DNA of 64,000 nucleotides from Rheinheimera sp. MM224 (GCF_947090785.1 NZ_OX352320.1:1860001-1924000); one strand, 5' to 3'. Numbered from the stretch's first letter, positions 1 to 8,987 are shown. Made by a program: numbers and translations. Notes: a model not told the origin generated them from the sequence alone.

Positions 1-243
1 AAACAACAAGAGTTGCAGACTTTGCAGCAGCTTCAGACTAATGAGCTGGTGCAACAACAGCAAAACCGGCTGCAGTTTGAGCTGGATTATGCAAAACAGG
101 CTCAACCTTTTGCGCTGCACCAATTACAAAGCCCTGAAGCGCCTGAACAAAGTAAAGGTCCTGCTTTATGGCTGATGTTACTTTTTGGCGCCTTTTTTGG
201 GTTTAGCTGCGCTTTTATTCTGTTGATGTTATGGCGGCTTTAA
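1..243 (+). CDS. C-terminal end of a Wzz/GNVR-type polysaccharide co-polymerase (5' cut by window edge)
   Basis: The frame is open from base 1 and stops at 241-243, giving about 80 visible residues. The first ~50 are Gln/Leu-rich with heptad character, as in the periplasmic coiled coil of chain-length regulators. They are followed by a Pro-containing segment and a single hydrophobic helix (about residues 53-77) ending in LLMLWRL, the usual inner-membrane anchor at the C-terminus of Wzz/Wzc-like proteins. The stop overlaps the start region of a Wzy-like polymerase, which supports a role in setting polysaccharide chain length. The family call rests on a short fragment plus context; the catalytic or regulatory N-terminus is outside the window. 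Confidence 0.5.
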   Translation, partial: KQQELQTLQQLQTNELVQQQQNRLQFELDYAKQAQPFALHQLQSPEAPEQSKGPALWLMLLFGAFFGFSCAFILLMLWRL

Positions 244-1535
244 TGCGGCTTTCGACTTATTTCCAGCAGGTACAAGCGCTGGATAAATTGATCCTGTTGC
301 TTTGCAGCTGTTACCTGCTGGTGGATGCTTGTAATGGTTTTTTATTAAATCAGTTTGGCCGCAGCTTTGGTTTGTCTGCGCTGTATAAAGTGCTGATGCT
401 GATGTTGATGCTGGTTTCATTAAGCCTTCGCACCGGCAAGGCATTTTTACTCTTTCCAGCACTTTTTGTGTTGTTATTACCAGGTGCTTTTTACAGCTGG
501 CTGCAACTTGGTGGCTCTTTGGCCGCAGATTTGGGGCTAATACTGAAACTGATTTCGCCGCTGATTGCATTTTATTATTTGCTGAGCCTGGCGCAACTGG
601 ACAAAGACTTTGCGCAGAAGTCCCTGCATCAGATTTTTGTGCTGAACTACCTGATTGTGCTGGTGAATTTTATTCTCGGCGCCTTAGGTTATGGCTACAC
701 CTCTTATTTGCCTCAACAGCATCTGACCCAAGTGGATTTAGGCAGCAAAGGTTTTTTTAATGCAGCCAACGAGCTTTCAGTGGTGCTTCTGGTGTTATCT
801 GCCTGGCTATTGCAGTACTACTGGTGGCAGCAAAAGCTGATTTTTCTGGCTGTGGCTGCAACGTCTGTCTGGTGTGCCAGCTTAATGCTAACCAAAACAG
901 GGTTATTAGGCAGCCTTATTTTAGTGCTGTTGATCCCTCTTATGCCCTGGTTCATTCGTCTGAACTGGACACGTTTGGCACTGGCGATGTTGTTGCTGTT
1001 AGCGTCTGCCGCTCTCGTCATTTGGCAGGCTCCGCTGCTGTTAAGTCAGCTAGGCCTTGCTGAGAAATTACAGCATATTTATCAACAACAAGGTTTATTA
1101 GGTGTGCTGTTATCGTCCCGTGACAAATATGCAGCCGAAATCTGGCAGGTGGTCAGTTTTTATTACAGCGATGCACATCGTTTGTTTGGTGTAGGTTTAA
1201 TTGGGGTATCGGAGCATCTGTGGAAGTTTTGGGCTGAGTCTGATCCTTTTGATTTGTATATTTTTTATGGTGTAGCGGGTTTGATGTTTTCCAGCTGGAT
1301 TTTTATAGGTTTTATCGCTCAGAATTTAAGGCTATGCAGGCTGTTTTCCTCCGATCTGGCGGCGACCTTAGTGCTGTTAAATCTGTTGTTGCTGATGGTG
1401 TCCTGTATTGCGGGTCATGTCATTAGCTCCGGAATGTTGTGGCCGGTCTGGGGATTTATCAATGCGGCAGCTCTGATCCGTTGCCAGTCACAGGCCAAGC
1501 CAACAGAGACGGAGCTTGTGCATGTTACGCAGTGA
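231..1535 (+). CDS. Wzy-like O-antigen/exopolysaccharide polymerase (multi-pass membrane protein)
   Basis: This is a 434-residue, strongly hydrophobic protein with around ten predicted membrane helices and a larger hydrophilic loop near residues 275-320 (LAEKLQHIYQQQG then SSRDKYAAEIW). That layout is usual for Wzy polymerases and O-antigen ligases, which join lipid-linked repeat units at the periplasmic face. A GSKGFFNAANELS segment in the middle resembles the conserved region of O-antigen ligase/polymerase-like proteins. Start choice is open: the ATG at 243 forms a TAATG stop-start overlap with the upstream gene, the ATG at 231 lies 12 bases earlier, and neither has a clear ribosome-binding site. 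It is flanked by Wzz-like and Wzx-like genes, which supports the call. Specificity cannot be read. Confidence 0.65.
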   Translation: MAALMRLSTYFQQVQALDKLILLLCSCYLLVDACNGFLLNQFGRSFGLSALYKVLMLMLMLVSLSLRTGKAFLLFPALFVLLLPGAFYSWLQLGGSLAADLGLILKLISPLIAFYYLLSLAQLDKDFAQKSLHQIFVLNYLIVLVNFILGALGYGYTSYLPQQHLTQVDLGSKGFFNAANELSVVLLVLSAWLLQYYWWQQKLIFLAVAATSVWCASLMLTKTGLLGSLILVLLIPLMPWFIRLNWTRLALAMLLLLASAALVIWQAPLLLSQLGLAEKLQHIYQQQGLLGVLLSSRDKYAAEIWQVVSFYYSDAHRLFGVGLIGVSEHLWKFWAESDPFDLYIFYGVAGLMFSSWIFIGFIAQNLRLCRLFSSDLAATLVLLNLLLLMVSCIAGHVISSGMLWPVWGFINAAALIRCQSQAKPTETELVHVTQ

Positions 1536-2766
1536 TTTTGCCCGTAAGCTGCTCAATAACAGTCTGGCTCATGGCTTGAACTTTGGTTCGCGCTGGTTAT
1601 TAAATCTGGTGGTTGCGCGGCAACTGCTGGCGAGTGATTTTGGTGTCTTCAGTTATGTCTATATGCTGGCGAACCTGTTTTTTCCAACCATAGCCTTTGG
1701 TGTCAGTTTTTACCTGATCCACTACTCAGCCAAACAGCAGCAAATCAGTTTGTTGTTCAACAGCCTGGTACTGAGTTTTATCGTGTTTTTGCTGTTGTGT
1801 CTTGGCGTGGTCGGTATCGATTATTGGATCAATGACAGCGTGCCTTATTATCTGTACCTGCTGAGTTTGTTGATTGGTTTGGTCTGGGCTATCAGTCAGG
1901 CCATATTCTGTTACCTCAAAGGCCGCCAGCAATTTTTTGTCGAAGTAAAGTCACAGTTTGTCGGCGCCTTAAGTTTGCTGGTGGTGGTTGCTTTACTTTT
2001 TGTCGGTGTGATTACAGAGCTGGATGCGATGCTCGAGGCTGTGCTTGTGGCGAGTTTGTTGCCTGTGGTGATGGGGCTGAATGTGCTTTGGCCTGAGCTA
2101 AAAGCTGGAGTGGGGCCTTATTTCCGCAATTTTTTCAGCTACTTTGGCTGGCAGGATATCCGGCATCGGTTGCACTTTGCGCTGCACGATGTATTCGCCA
2201 TTATCATGACCAATATTCCTTTTATCTTTCTGGCGTTGTTCAGCACCTTACTGGCGCTGGGTCAGTTCAGAAAACTGTTTATTTTGTTTATGCCGATCAC
2301 TTTATTACCAGTCATTTTTTCGCAGGTGTTTTTAAGTCGGTTAAGCCGCCTGACGGAGCTTGGTGCCAAACTGCAGTTTTTCCGTAAGGTGTTCCTGTTC
2401 ACTCTGCCTGTGTTGTCACTGCCTTATCTGCTGATGTGGCCGCTGGGCGACTGGTTGTATCAGATCTCCTTTAATGAAGCGCTGGATCCTGGTCATCTGT
2501 TGATGTTGCATCTGGTGCTGGCGACTTTGTGGATCACCTTGCTGAAAACCTACTTTGAAGTATTGCTGACCTCATTAGGCGCGAACCATTACAAAGCCAT
2601 GCTGGTGAGTCTGGCGGTGGTGTTAACTGCTTTGGCCTATTGCTGGTTTAATTATGACTTAACAGTAGAGCTGACAGCCTGGTTATTTTTAAGTGGTAAT
2701 CTGCTGATCACCTCCATGCTGATTGTTACTTGCCTGTGGCACATCAGAAGGCAACAAAAACAGTAA
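1522..2766 (+). CDS. Wzx-like polysaccharide flippase (MOP/oligosaccharidyl-lipid transporter family)
   Basis: A 414-residue integral membrane protein that begins LRSDFARKLLNNSLAHG and has about twelve hydrophobic helices spread through its length, as in Wzx/RfbX flippases. These move undecaprenyl-linked repeat units across the inner membrane. An upstream TTG at 1516 is in frame, but the ATG at 1522 has GGAG (1511-1514) seven bases ahead and is preferred. It overlaps the end of the polymerase gene by 14 bases, so the two are almost certainly one transcript. Together with the Wzz-like fragment this gives a Wzx/Wzy-dependent export module. Membrane sequences of this kind diverge quickly, so the family is inferred from topology and neighbours. 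Confidence 0.65.
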   Translation: MLRSDFARKLLNNSLAHGLNFGSRWLLNLVVARQLLASDFGVFSYVYMLANLFFPTIAFGVSFYLIHYSAKQQQISLLFNSLVLSFIVFLLLCLGVVGIDYWINDSVPYYLYLLSLLIGLVWAISQAIFCYLKGRQQFFVEVKSQFVGALSLLVVVALLFVGVITELDAMLEAVLVASLLPVVMGLNVLWPELKAGVGPYFRNFFSYFGWQDIRHRLHFALHDVFAIIMTNIPFIFLALFSTLLALGQFRKLFILFMPITLLPVIFSQVFLSRLSRLTELGAKLQFFRKVFLFTLPVLSLPYLLMWPLGDWLYQISFNEALDPGHLLMLHLVLATLWITLLKTYFEVLLTSLGANHYKAMLVSLAVVLTALAYCWFNYDLTVELTAWLFLSGNLLITSMLIVTCLWHIRRQQKQ

Positions 2767-2850
2767 AAGCTCATTTCTTCTGTGCTAATCAGTCGTTAGG
2801 CTTATGCTATGGTTAACATCAGTTCTGATCAAGCTCATACAGGGGGCGCT

Positions 2851-3723
2851 GTGCGTAAAGCTGTTTTGCTTACAGGTTTTTTCTGCTGTCAAAACGGTAT
2901 GGCTGCAGAGGTCACCTGGCTGAAAACGGATTGGCCTCCTCATCAAATCACTACAGGTGTGTATCAGGAGCAGGGGACTTTTGATGTATTGCAAAAACTG
3001 GTGGTGGCAGGTTTACCGCATCTGACGCACCAGATAAAAGTCGTTAACCTGCAGAGACTGGAACAAGCATTTTTGCAAAACAGTCAGGGCGTGTGTAGCT
3101 TTGGTTCGCTTTTTACTGAAGAAAGAGCCAAAACGCGTTGGTATTCGAAAGCTGTTGCCGTACTTCCGGGTTTAGCAGTGCATTTCAGGCAATATTCCGA
3201 TCTGAAACAGCACCAAGCCGTGCAGACGAATGGCAGCGTTGATGTACGTCAGCTGGCGCAGGACAAAAAACTGACCGGAGTGTATCAGCCGAATCGCTTT
3301 TATCCGTCCTCAGTGATGGATGCTGCGCAGCATGCCAACTTTATTCCACAAGAGTTTACCAGTCAAATTAATGCCGCCGCTTTGCTGTTATCTAAGCGGG
3401 TGGATTATGTCGTGGAATACCCCGAGCGGATGGCGTTTTACCTGAAGCAAAATCAACAACAGGAACAAGGCCAGCAGCTTCAGAGTCTGGTGGTTTCGGA
3501 TGCCTCTCCTTACGTAGTGTCCTACATTACCTGCAACAAAAGCCCGCAAGGACAGCAAGTTATTGCTCAGATTAATAAGGTGCTGGAAGGGTTATGGCAA
3601 GAAAGCGACTACAAAACCGCTATGTTTCATTGGGTAGATGAAGAGACTAAATCCAGGTTGGAAAGTGCTTATGCAGAAGTGCAGCAACAGGTATTGGCTA
3701 GCTCTGGACTTGTGAAGCCATAA
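2851..3723 (+). CDS. periplasmic solute-binding-like protein (SBP_bac_3 / TIGR02285-like)
   Basis: From a GTG at 2851, preceded by AGGGGG at 2841-2846, the product is 290 residues. Its short signal peptide ends around GMAA, followed by EVTWLKTDWPPHQI. An in-frame ATG at 2809 lies upstream but would put 14 polar residues ahead of the signal peptide, so the GTG is preferred. The mature part resembles the two-lobe periplasmic amino-acid-binding fold: the WPP motif near the start, a VCSFGSLFTEERAKTRWYSK stretch and VDYVVEYPERM. Such stand-alone proteins in Alteromonadales are often annotated as TIGR02285 family and have no known ligand. No transporter genes are adjacent. It lies 3' of the polysaccharide genes and is probably a separate unit. 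Confidence 0.55.
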   Translation: MRKAVLLTGFFCCQNGMAAEVTWLKTDWPPHQITTGVYQEQGTFDVLQKLVVAGLPHLTHQIKVVNLQRLEQAFLQNSQGVCSFGSLFTEERAKTRWYSKAVAVLPGLAVHFRQYSDLKQHQAVQTNGSVDVRQLAQDKKLTGVYQPNRFYPSSVMDAAQHANFIPQEFTSQINAAALLLSKRVDYVVEYPERMAFYLKQNQQQEQGQQLQSLVVSDASPYVVSYITCNKSPQGQQVIAQINKVLEGLWQESDYKTAMFHWVDEETKSRLESAYAEVQQQVLASSGLVKP

Positions 3724-3725
3724 AA

Positions 3726-3749
3726 AGGCCGGTTTTGATGAACCGGCCT
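3726..3749 (-). terminator. Rho-independent terminator of wecC
   Basis: A perfect 9-bp stem (AGGCCGGTT / AACCGGCCT) with a 6-base loop. On the minus strand it is followed by TTTTTA, on the plus strand by a poor T-tract. It therefore best serves wecC, while also lying just after the plus-strand solute-binding gene. Confidence 0.75.
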
Positions 3750-3774
3750 GGTGTTAATTTAACAAGGCTTTATC

Positions 3775-5007
3775 TTAGTGTGCTGAGCGTAGTGGGCCAA
3801 CCACGTTGATCAAGCTGTGTTTACTGAAGTCCAAATCACCAAAACCTTTGTGGTTCACCAGAATCACAATAATGTCGGCTTTTAAACCTTGTTCAACAGA
3901 CACCAATTCAATGTTGGAAGCGAGCTTATTGGTTTTTTCCACGTTCGGCTCAACTGCATAGATTTTGCCCTGATACGCAGCGGCTAAATCGTTGACTATG
4001 TGCAGCGCAGGGCTTTCACGTAAATCGTCGATATCCGGTTTAAAGGCTAAACCAAAACAGGCAATAGAAGGCTTATGCAATGCATGGTTAGCGACGGTGG
4101 ATAATACTTTTTGCAGCACCCATTGAGGTTTAAAGTCATTAACTTCACGTGCTGTACGAATGAGTTTGGCTTGCTCTGGTGCTGAGTGCACAATAAACCA
4201 TGGGTCAACGGCAATACAATGACCACCGACACCTGCACCTGGCGTCAGAATATTTACGCGAGGGTGGCGGTTCGCCATTTTAATCAGTTCCCAGACGTTA
4301 ATATTCAACTCGTCACAGATTAAGGATAACTCGTTGGCAAAAGCGATATTGACGTCACGGAAGGCGTTCTCAGTCAGTTTCGACATTTCAGCGGTGCGGG
4401 CGTCAGAGATTAAACATTCGCCTGTAACGAAGGTTTGATACAGTGCTTTGGCTTTTTCAGAACAGGCAGGAGTTAAACCACCCACAATACGGTCATTAGC
4501 AATCAGCTCATAGACTACGCGGCCAGGTAACACACGCTCAGGGCAATAAGCGACATGAATATCTGGCTGGGAAGAATCTGTCGGTACTGTTAAATCAGGG
4601 CGTGCTTCACTGATCCACTGACAAATTTTTTCTGTGGTACCTACAGGGCTGGTCGATTCCAGCACGACCAGATTACCTTTGGCCAGAACTGGTGCAATAG
4701 ATTTCACCGCAGCTTCAACATAAGTTAAATCAGGTGACAGATCATCAAAAAATGGCGTAGGTACAGCAATCATAAAAGCATCAGCAGCCACAGGGCTGGT
4801 TTGAGCTGATAAGTAGCCACCTGTCACTGCGGCATGCACCAACATGTCCAGTTCAGGTTCTACAATATGAATTTTACCCTGATTGATGGTGTCTACAGCG
4901 TGTTGATTCACGTCTATACCAATCACACGCAGCTTGCGTGATGCCAACATGGCTGCCGTTGGCAAGCCGATATACCCTAAACCAATCACTGATACCGTTT
5001 TAAACAT
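3775..5007 (-). CDS. wecC: UDP-N-acetyl-D-mannosamine dehydrogenase
   Basis: Oxidises UDP-ManNAc to UDP-ManNAcA with two NAD+, for enterobacterial-common-antigen-like or O-antigen sugars. The 410-residue product starts at the ATG at 5007, which has GGAG six bases upstream; the frame stays open to 5049 but without a better start. Visible features are the N-terminal Rossmann motif GLGYIGLPTA, ESTSPVGTTE in the hinge region, the helix FANELSLICDELNINVWEL, and the catalytic cysteine C264 in GGHCIAVDPWF. FGLAFKPDIDDLRESPA marks the C-terminal UDP-binding domain. Nearly every conserved block matches E. coli WecC as I recall it. It faces the other polysaccharide genes and is transcribed alone. No wecB is visible here. 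Confidence 0.9.
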   Translation of the reverse strand: MFKTVSVIGLGYIGLPTAAMLASRKLRVIGIDVNQHAVDTINQGKIHIVEPELDMLVHAAVTGGYLSAQTSPVAADAFMIAVPTPFFDDLSPDLTYVEAAVKSIAPVLAKGNLVVLESTSPVGTTEKICQWISEARPDLTVPTDSSQPDIHVAYCPERVLPGRVVYELIANDRIVGGLTPACSEKAKALYQTFVTGECLISDARTAEMSKLTENAFRDVNIAFANELSLICDELNINVWELIKMANRHPRVNILTPGAGVGGHCIAVDPWFIVHSAPEQAKLIRTAREVNDFKPQWVLQKVLSTVANHALHKPSIACFGLAFKPDIDDLRESPALHIVNDLAAAYQGKIYAVEPNVEKTNKLASNIELVSVEQGLKADIIVILVNHKGFGDLDFSKHSLINVVGPLRSAH

Positions 5008-5200
5008 AACGAACTCCATTAACCTTGTTGGCTCTTTCTTTGTAGACATCTTATCACAGCACGCCAGAAAGCTTAGATGACAGATAGCTGCTGTTGAAGA
5101 AAATTTTTAATAAAATAACAGTGTTAGCTGAATGGCTGCTTAGTGACTCTGTGGTATCTTGCAGCAATGAACTGCTCACACTAGTCACAAGGATTATGCA

Positions 5201-5905
5201 GTGAAAGATTTTTTAGAACCCTTTTTATACCCGCAGAATATATTCCTCTGGTTGTTTTTTTTCGCCTGTCTGTATTATCGCCGTAAAGGCTTATGGCTGT
5301 TGCTGATTTGGTTTTATTTAAGCGGCAATACATTAGTCGCCAATCAGGTGCGGGACTGGTACAACACGCAAATCAGTACAGCGGAGCTGCCTGTTAATTT
5401 TAGCGGTGACTATGTGCTATTAGGTTGTGGTGGCAATGAACACAGCTTGCCGGATTGCGCCAGTAACCGAATTAATCAGTTGGCTCTGATGATTAATGCG
5501 CAGCAGCGGCCAGTGAATGTTTATATGACTACGTTGCACTGCGCGCCTTATGAAACCTTACTAAAGCAAAAAACCGAATATGCGGCTATCCAGTGTTTTG
5601 ATGGCGGTCCAACCACTTATCACGAGTTTGCCTCTTTGGATCAAAAGCTGGATAAAACCAAAAATTATCTGTTTATCAGCAGCGATTACCATGCGCTTCG
5701 AGTGAAAAAATTAGCGCAAATGCATCAGCTCAATGCACAGGTCTATGCCGCCTCCAGTGCGACCTTCAGGCCGGTGAATTGTGGCTGGAATTGCTTATTG
5801 ACGGTGAATTTATCGAACTATGATTTGTTCTCAAAGCTGGCGGCAGAAACCGCAAGTTTGCAAGTCTATTGGCTGACGAAAGACTGGACTGAGTGGTATC
5901 AATAA
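5201..5905 (+). CDS. DUF218/YdcF-like (SanA/ElyC-type) membrane-anchored protein
   Basis: The 234-residue product starts at GTG 5201 with AAGGA (5189-5193) seven bases upstream; the nearby ATG at 5196 runs into a stop after one codon. Two hydrophobic segments lie in the first ~45 residues (FLWLFFFACLYY and GLWLLLIWFYLSGNTLVA), followed by a soluble domain. That domain has GDYVLLGCGGNE, an S-x-D-YHALRVKKLA motif like the conserved YH...R of DUF218 proteins, and several cysteines (LGCGG, PDCAS, LHCAP, IQCFDG, VNCGWNC). Members such as SanA, ElyC and YdcF affect envelope integrity, mostly by unknown biochemistry. The unusually Cys-rich domain suggests disulfides in the periplasm. Function is otherwise not inferable. 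Confidence 0.6.
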   Translation: MKDFLEPFLYPQNIFLWLFFFACLYYRRKGLWLLLIWFYLSGNTLVANQVRDWYNTQISTAELPVNFSGDYVLLGCGGNEHSLPDCASNRINQLALMINAQQRPVNVYMTTLHCAPYETLLKQKTEYAAIQCFDGGPTTYHEFASLDQKLDKTKNYLFISSDYHALRVKKLAQMHQLNAQVYAASSATFRPVNCGWNCLLTVNLSNYDLFSKLAAETASLQVYWLTKDWTEWYQ

Positions 5906-5940
5906 CTGCAGAAGGTTCTATCTGGGATACGACTGAAAAT

Positions 5941-5967
5941 AACAAAGGGGCTTTAAGCCCCTTTGTT
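5941..5967. terminator. bidirectional terminator between convergent genes
   Basis: A perfect 12-bp stem (AACAAAGGGGCT / AGCCCCTTTGTT) with a 3-base loop lies between the DUF218 gene and the convergent leucine dehydrogenase gene. GC-rich inner pairs flanked by A/T runs allow it to work in both directions. Confidence 0.8.
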
Positions 5968-5991
5968 GATCCAAGCTTGAACTGAACAGTG

Positions 5992-7062
5992 TTAACGGGC
6001 GTTACGGATAATTTCCTGCGCCATTAAATCTGCCACTTCGTTGGTCGGTTTTTGCTGTGCGTCAGCGCGTTCGAAGATATTGATCAGCGTATGGTAAATC
6101 TGGTTGACCTTAGCTGTAGATTCTTCGGCGTTGTAGCCAACTGCACGCATTTCCATTGCCACGTTGATAATGCCACCCGCATTGATCACATAATCCGGTG
6201 CATACAGAATACCTTTTTGGCGTAACAGTTCACCATGACGGCTTTCTTTGAGCTGGTTATTGGCACAACCTGCAATAATTTTGCATTTCAGTTGAGGAAT
6301 AGTGATGTCGTTAATGGTGGCACCTAAAGCGCAAGGAGCGTAGATGTCAGCATCAACAGCATAGATTTCATCTAAGCCTACAGCTGTAGCGTTAAACTGT
6401 GCTACGGCGCGGCTAACCGCATCCTGATTGATATCAGTGACAATAAGTTTGGCGCCTTCTTTGTGCAGATATTCACACAGATAAAAACCAACGCTGCCTA
6501 AACCTTGCACCGCAACGGTCAAACCATTCAAATCATCTGTACCAAACTTATGCTTAGCGGCGGCTTTAATACCACGGTAAGTTCCAAGTGCAGTGAATGG
6601 ACCAGGGTTGCCACTTAAGCCTTCTAAACCTGCTACGTAAGGAGTTTCTTTATTGACGATCATAATGTCGCCCGTTGTGATATTCACATCTTCTGCGCTG
6701 ACATAACGGCCGCTTAATGAATGCACAAACTTGCCGAACTTACGGAACAGGGCTTCAGATTTGATTTTTTTCGCATCACCAATAATCACTGCCTTACCGC
6801 CGCCTAATGGCAAACCAGCCATAGCATTTTTGTAAGTCATGCCGCGGGATAAACGTAATACGTCGACTAAGGCATCTTCATCAGCGACATAATCCCACAT
6901 ACGGCAGCCACCTGTTGCCGGACCTAAGGCTGTGCTGTGGATCGCAATAATGGCTTTTAAACCAGTGCTTTCATCACTGCAGAATACGACTTGCTCATGG
7001 TTATCAAATTCAGGATGGTTAAATACAGCCACGACTTGTTCTCCGTTGATATAACTCACCAT
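5992..7062 (-). CDS. leucine (branched-chain amino acid) dehydrogenase
   Basis: A Glu/Leu/Phe/Val dehydrogenase of 356 residues that reversibly deaminates leucine, valine or isoleucine to the 2-keto acid with NAD+. This is the first step in branched-chain catabolism and supplies precursors for branched fatty acids. Visible are GPATGGCRMW and the catalytic-lysine motif LPLGGGKAVIIGD, the acid/base region SAEDVNIT, and the NAD-binding GLGSVGFYL in the C-terminal Rossmann domain. The C-terminal VINAGGIINVAMEM is typical of Leu/Phe dehydrogenases rather than hexameric GDHs. Length matches Bacillus-type leucine dehydrogenases. Start is ATG 7062; the ribosome-binding site is weak. It is divergent from the next gene, with a shared ~185-base promoter region. 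Confidence 0.88.
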   Translation of the reverse strand: MVSYINGEQVVAVFNHPEFDNHEQVVFCSDESTGLKAIIAIHSTALGPATGGCRMWDYVADEDALVDVLRLSRGMTYKNAMAGLPLGGGKAVIIGDAKKIKSEALFRKFGKFVHSLSGRYVSAEDVNITTGDIMIVNKETPYVAGLEGLSGNPGPFTALGTYRGIKAAAKHKFGTDDLNGLTVAVQGLGSVGFYLCEYLHKEGAKLIVTDINQDAVSRAVAQFNATAVGLDEIYAVDADIYAPCALGATINDITIPQLKCKIIAGCANNQLKESRHGELLRQKGILYAPDYVINAGGIINVAMEMRAVGYNAEESTAKVNQIYHTLINIFERADAQQKPTNEVADLMAQEIIRNAR

Positions 7063-7248
7063 GCCACAGAGGGCAGGGCGTAAGGGCTTTTTTGCGCCGC
7101 GGAATGTACCACTTCACTGCAGCTTTCGCCATCGATCTGTAAAAACAAAATCTGGTAAGACCAGGTGATTGTCGACAATTGAAGCCAGCTCTTGATTGTG
7201 TGGATTGAGTCACATAAAGTAACGCCACTTGGAGAAAGGAAAACAGTA

Positions 7249-7671
7249 ATGGCAGAACAATTAACCGAGGAACAACAAGCAGAAGCGAACAGTGAGTGGG
7301 TCCGCATCCAGTTCCAAAAAGCTAACCAGTATTTGGCCGAAAAGGGCATATTGCCAGACAATGTGGCAGTGTCTGAATCTCGTTATTTAACACCATTAAT
7401 GGCGGTCTGGAAGATTACAGCACAGGATCGTAAGCAATATTGGGTGATAAGTGGTGATTTACCTACAGATCATATGCCTTTGTCGGCAGCACAAGATGCA
7501 AGAGAGGCTGTGCGGGCTTTCTCATTAAGTTGGCAGTTAAAAGCTGAGCAAGTAATGAATTCAGGTTCTATCGATAAAACCAAAGCAGATTTCGCTAACT
7601 TATTGGTGCACAGAGCTCATGGTTTGTATGATTTATTTAATAAAGAAGAGCTGTGGGCTAAGCAGAGCTAA
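7249..7671 (+). CDS. small cytosolic protein, possibly DUF4826 family
   Basis: A 140-residue soluble protein from ATG 7249, with GGAGAAAGGA at 7231-7240 as ribosome-binding site. An open frame upstream to 7192 has no supporting RBS. No signal peptide or membrane segment is present. Features are an N-terminal acidic, Gln-rich helix (EEQQAEANSEWVRIQFQ), a tryptophan-bearing core (LMAVWKITAQDRKQYWVISG), and a helical C-terminal half. Composition and length fit the uncharacterised DUF4826 proteins of Shewanella/Alteromonas relatives; that match is from memory and unverified. It is monocistronic, with a strong terminator downstream. No function can be assigned. Confidence 0.6.
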   Translation: MAEQLTEEQQAEANSEWVRIQFQKANQYLAEKGILPDNVAVSESRYLTPLMAVWKITAQDRKQYWVISGDLPTDHMPLSAAQDAREAVRAFSLSWQLKAEQVMNSGSIDKTKADFANLLVHRAHGLYDLFNKEELWAKQS

Positions 7672-7741
7672 GCTCATTGTGAGTATATAAATCTTTACAA
7701 TGCTTCGAATCGTTTTTTGAGTTGTTCAATAAAGCTTAGAA

Positions 7742-7776
7742 GCATAAAAAAACCGCCATTGGCGGTTTTTTTATGC
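7742..7776. terminator. bidirectional terminator
   Basis: A 16-bp perfect inverted repeat (7742-7757 against 7761-7776) with a 3-base loop. The core is ACCGCC/GGCGGT, flanked by A7 on one side and T7 on the other. It separates the small plus-strand gene from the convergent roxA gene. Confidence 0.88.
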
Positions 7777-7788
7777 TTGAACTTAAGG

Positions 7789-8943
7789 TTACTCAGTAAA
7801 GTACCAGTAGCCTTTATTAATCAGCAGAGTGATCAACTGTAAACGACCATGGTCTGATGCGAAATGCTGGCAATCTTCCACAGTAAGACTCACCTGATCG
7901 GTCAGTTTTTTCACGGTTTCAAGTTCAACAGCTGGTACTAAAAAGCGGTCGCCATTAATAAACAACTGGATATCTTCAGCAGCAGTGGCCTGATAATACA
8001 AAGTGCGTAGGCCACCTAATTTGGCCAGCACTGATCCTTCTTCCAGATACTCACCAATTTCATTGGCTTCATAATGTGGATCAGGTTCTGTTGCATCCAG
8101 CTCATGTTTGGCATGACTGATATAACTGCCGAACCACTGAGCGGCAAAGTGTTTATCGTCCACTAACTGGCGTAATAAACTTTGCACCTGGGTTAGATCC
8201 TGCTCGCTAATAGCACCAACAGAGGCTGGTACCTGACGCTCTGGATCAGTAAAACGACGGCCTGTAATATCCTGATCGATCAGGTGATCGGCCAAGCCTG
8301 TCAGTAAATCTTTTTGGGCTGGCGCACGGAAACCGACAGAATAATTCAGTGACGGGTCCAAAGAGATGCCATCATGTGGGCAACCCGGTGGAATATATAA
8401 AATATCACCAGGTTCAGTGATTACATCAATGCAGTCGATAAAAGGAGTCACCTGCAATAAACGTGGGTGAGGGCAGTGCTGTTTTAAGCTGGTATCCGGC
8501 ATACCGACACGCCAATGGCGTTTACCCTGACCCTGAATAATAAATACATCGTATTGGTCCAGATGCGGGCCTACACCGCCACCTGCGGTAGAAAAGCTCA
8601 CCATCAAATCATCAATACGCCAGTTTGGAATAAAGCGGAACGGCTCTATCAAAGCAGCAGAGTGCGGATGCCAGTGATCCACGGCCTGGACTAATAAAGT
8701 CCAGCCTTCTTCGCCCAAGTGGCTGAAATCCTCAAAAGGACCGGTTTCCATATCCCAAACTGCATTTTTATTGCTAACAATGCGGGATTCGATTTCTTCT
8801 TCACCGGCAAGACCTGCCAGTTCGTCCGGGCTGATAGGGTCGATAAAGTTTCTAAAACCCGCTTTGATAAGCAAAGGCTTTTTCTGCCAGTACTCTGCTA
8901 AAAACTGTGCAGGAGTTAATTCATTTAAAAATAATTGGTACAT
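7789..8943 (-). CDS. roxA: ribosomal oxygenase RoxA/YcfD (50S uL16 arginine 3-hydroxylase, cupin/JmjC fold)
   Basis: An Fe(II)/2-oxoglutarate-dependent oxygenase that hydroxylates an arginine of ribosomal protein uL16. The 384-residue length fits the family. The iron triad is visible: HxD in GVGPHLDQYDVF and the distal His in IPPGCPHDGISLD. Between them are the jelly-roll strands (GQGKRHWRVGMPD, ITEPGDILYIPPG). The N-terminus EYWQKKPLLIKAGF is the usual cupin_4 signature, and the C-terminal ~150 residues form the dimerisation/winged-helix part. It sits next to purB, as ycfD is near purB in E. coli. A terminator-like hairpin lies between purB and this gene, so it is only partly coupled to that operon. 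Confidence 0.88.
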   Translation of the reverse strand: MYQLFLNELTPAQFLAEYWQKKPLLIKAGFRNFIDPISPDELAGLAGEEEIESRIVSNKNAVWDMETGPFEDFSHLGEEGWTLLVQAVDHWHPHSAALIEPFRFIPNWRIDDLMVSFSTAGGGVGPHLDQYDVFIIQGQGKRHWRVGMPDTSLKQHCPHPRLLQVTPFIDCIDVITEPGDILYIPPGCPHDGISLDPSLNYSVGFRAPAQKDLLTGLADHLIDQDITGRRFTDPERQVPASVGAISEQDLTQVQSLLRQLVDDKHFAAQWFGSYISHAKHELDATEPDPHYEANEIGEYLEEGSVLAKLGGLRTLYYQATAAEDIQLFINGDRFLVPAVELETVKKLTDQVSLTVEDCQHFASDHGRLQLITLLINKGYWYFTE

Positions 8944-8962
8944 AGTTCTGTTTCACCATAAA

Positions 8963-8987
8963 AACAGGGCGATAAAATCGCCCTGTT
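8963..8987 (-). terminator. hairpin terminator/attenuator between purB and roxA
   Basis: An 11-bp perfect stem (AACAGGGCGAT / ATCGCCCTGTT) with an AAA loop. On the minus strand it is followed by TTTTATGG. It lies in the 68-base gap after the purB stop and just before the roxA start, so it would end most purB transcripts or attenuate read-through into roxA. Confidence 0.72.
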
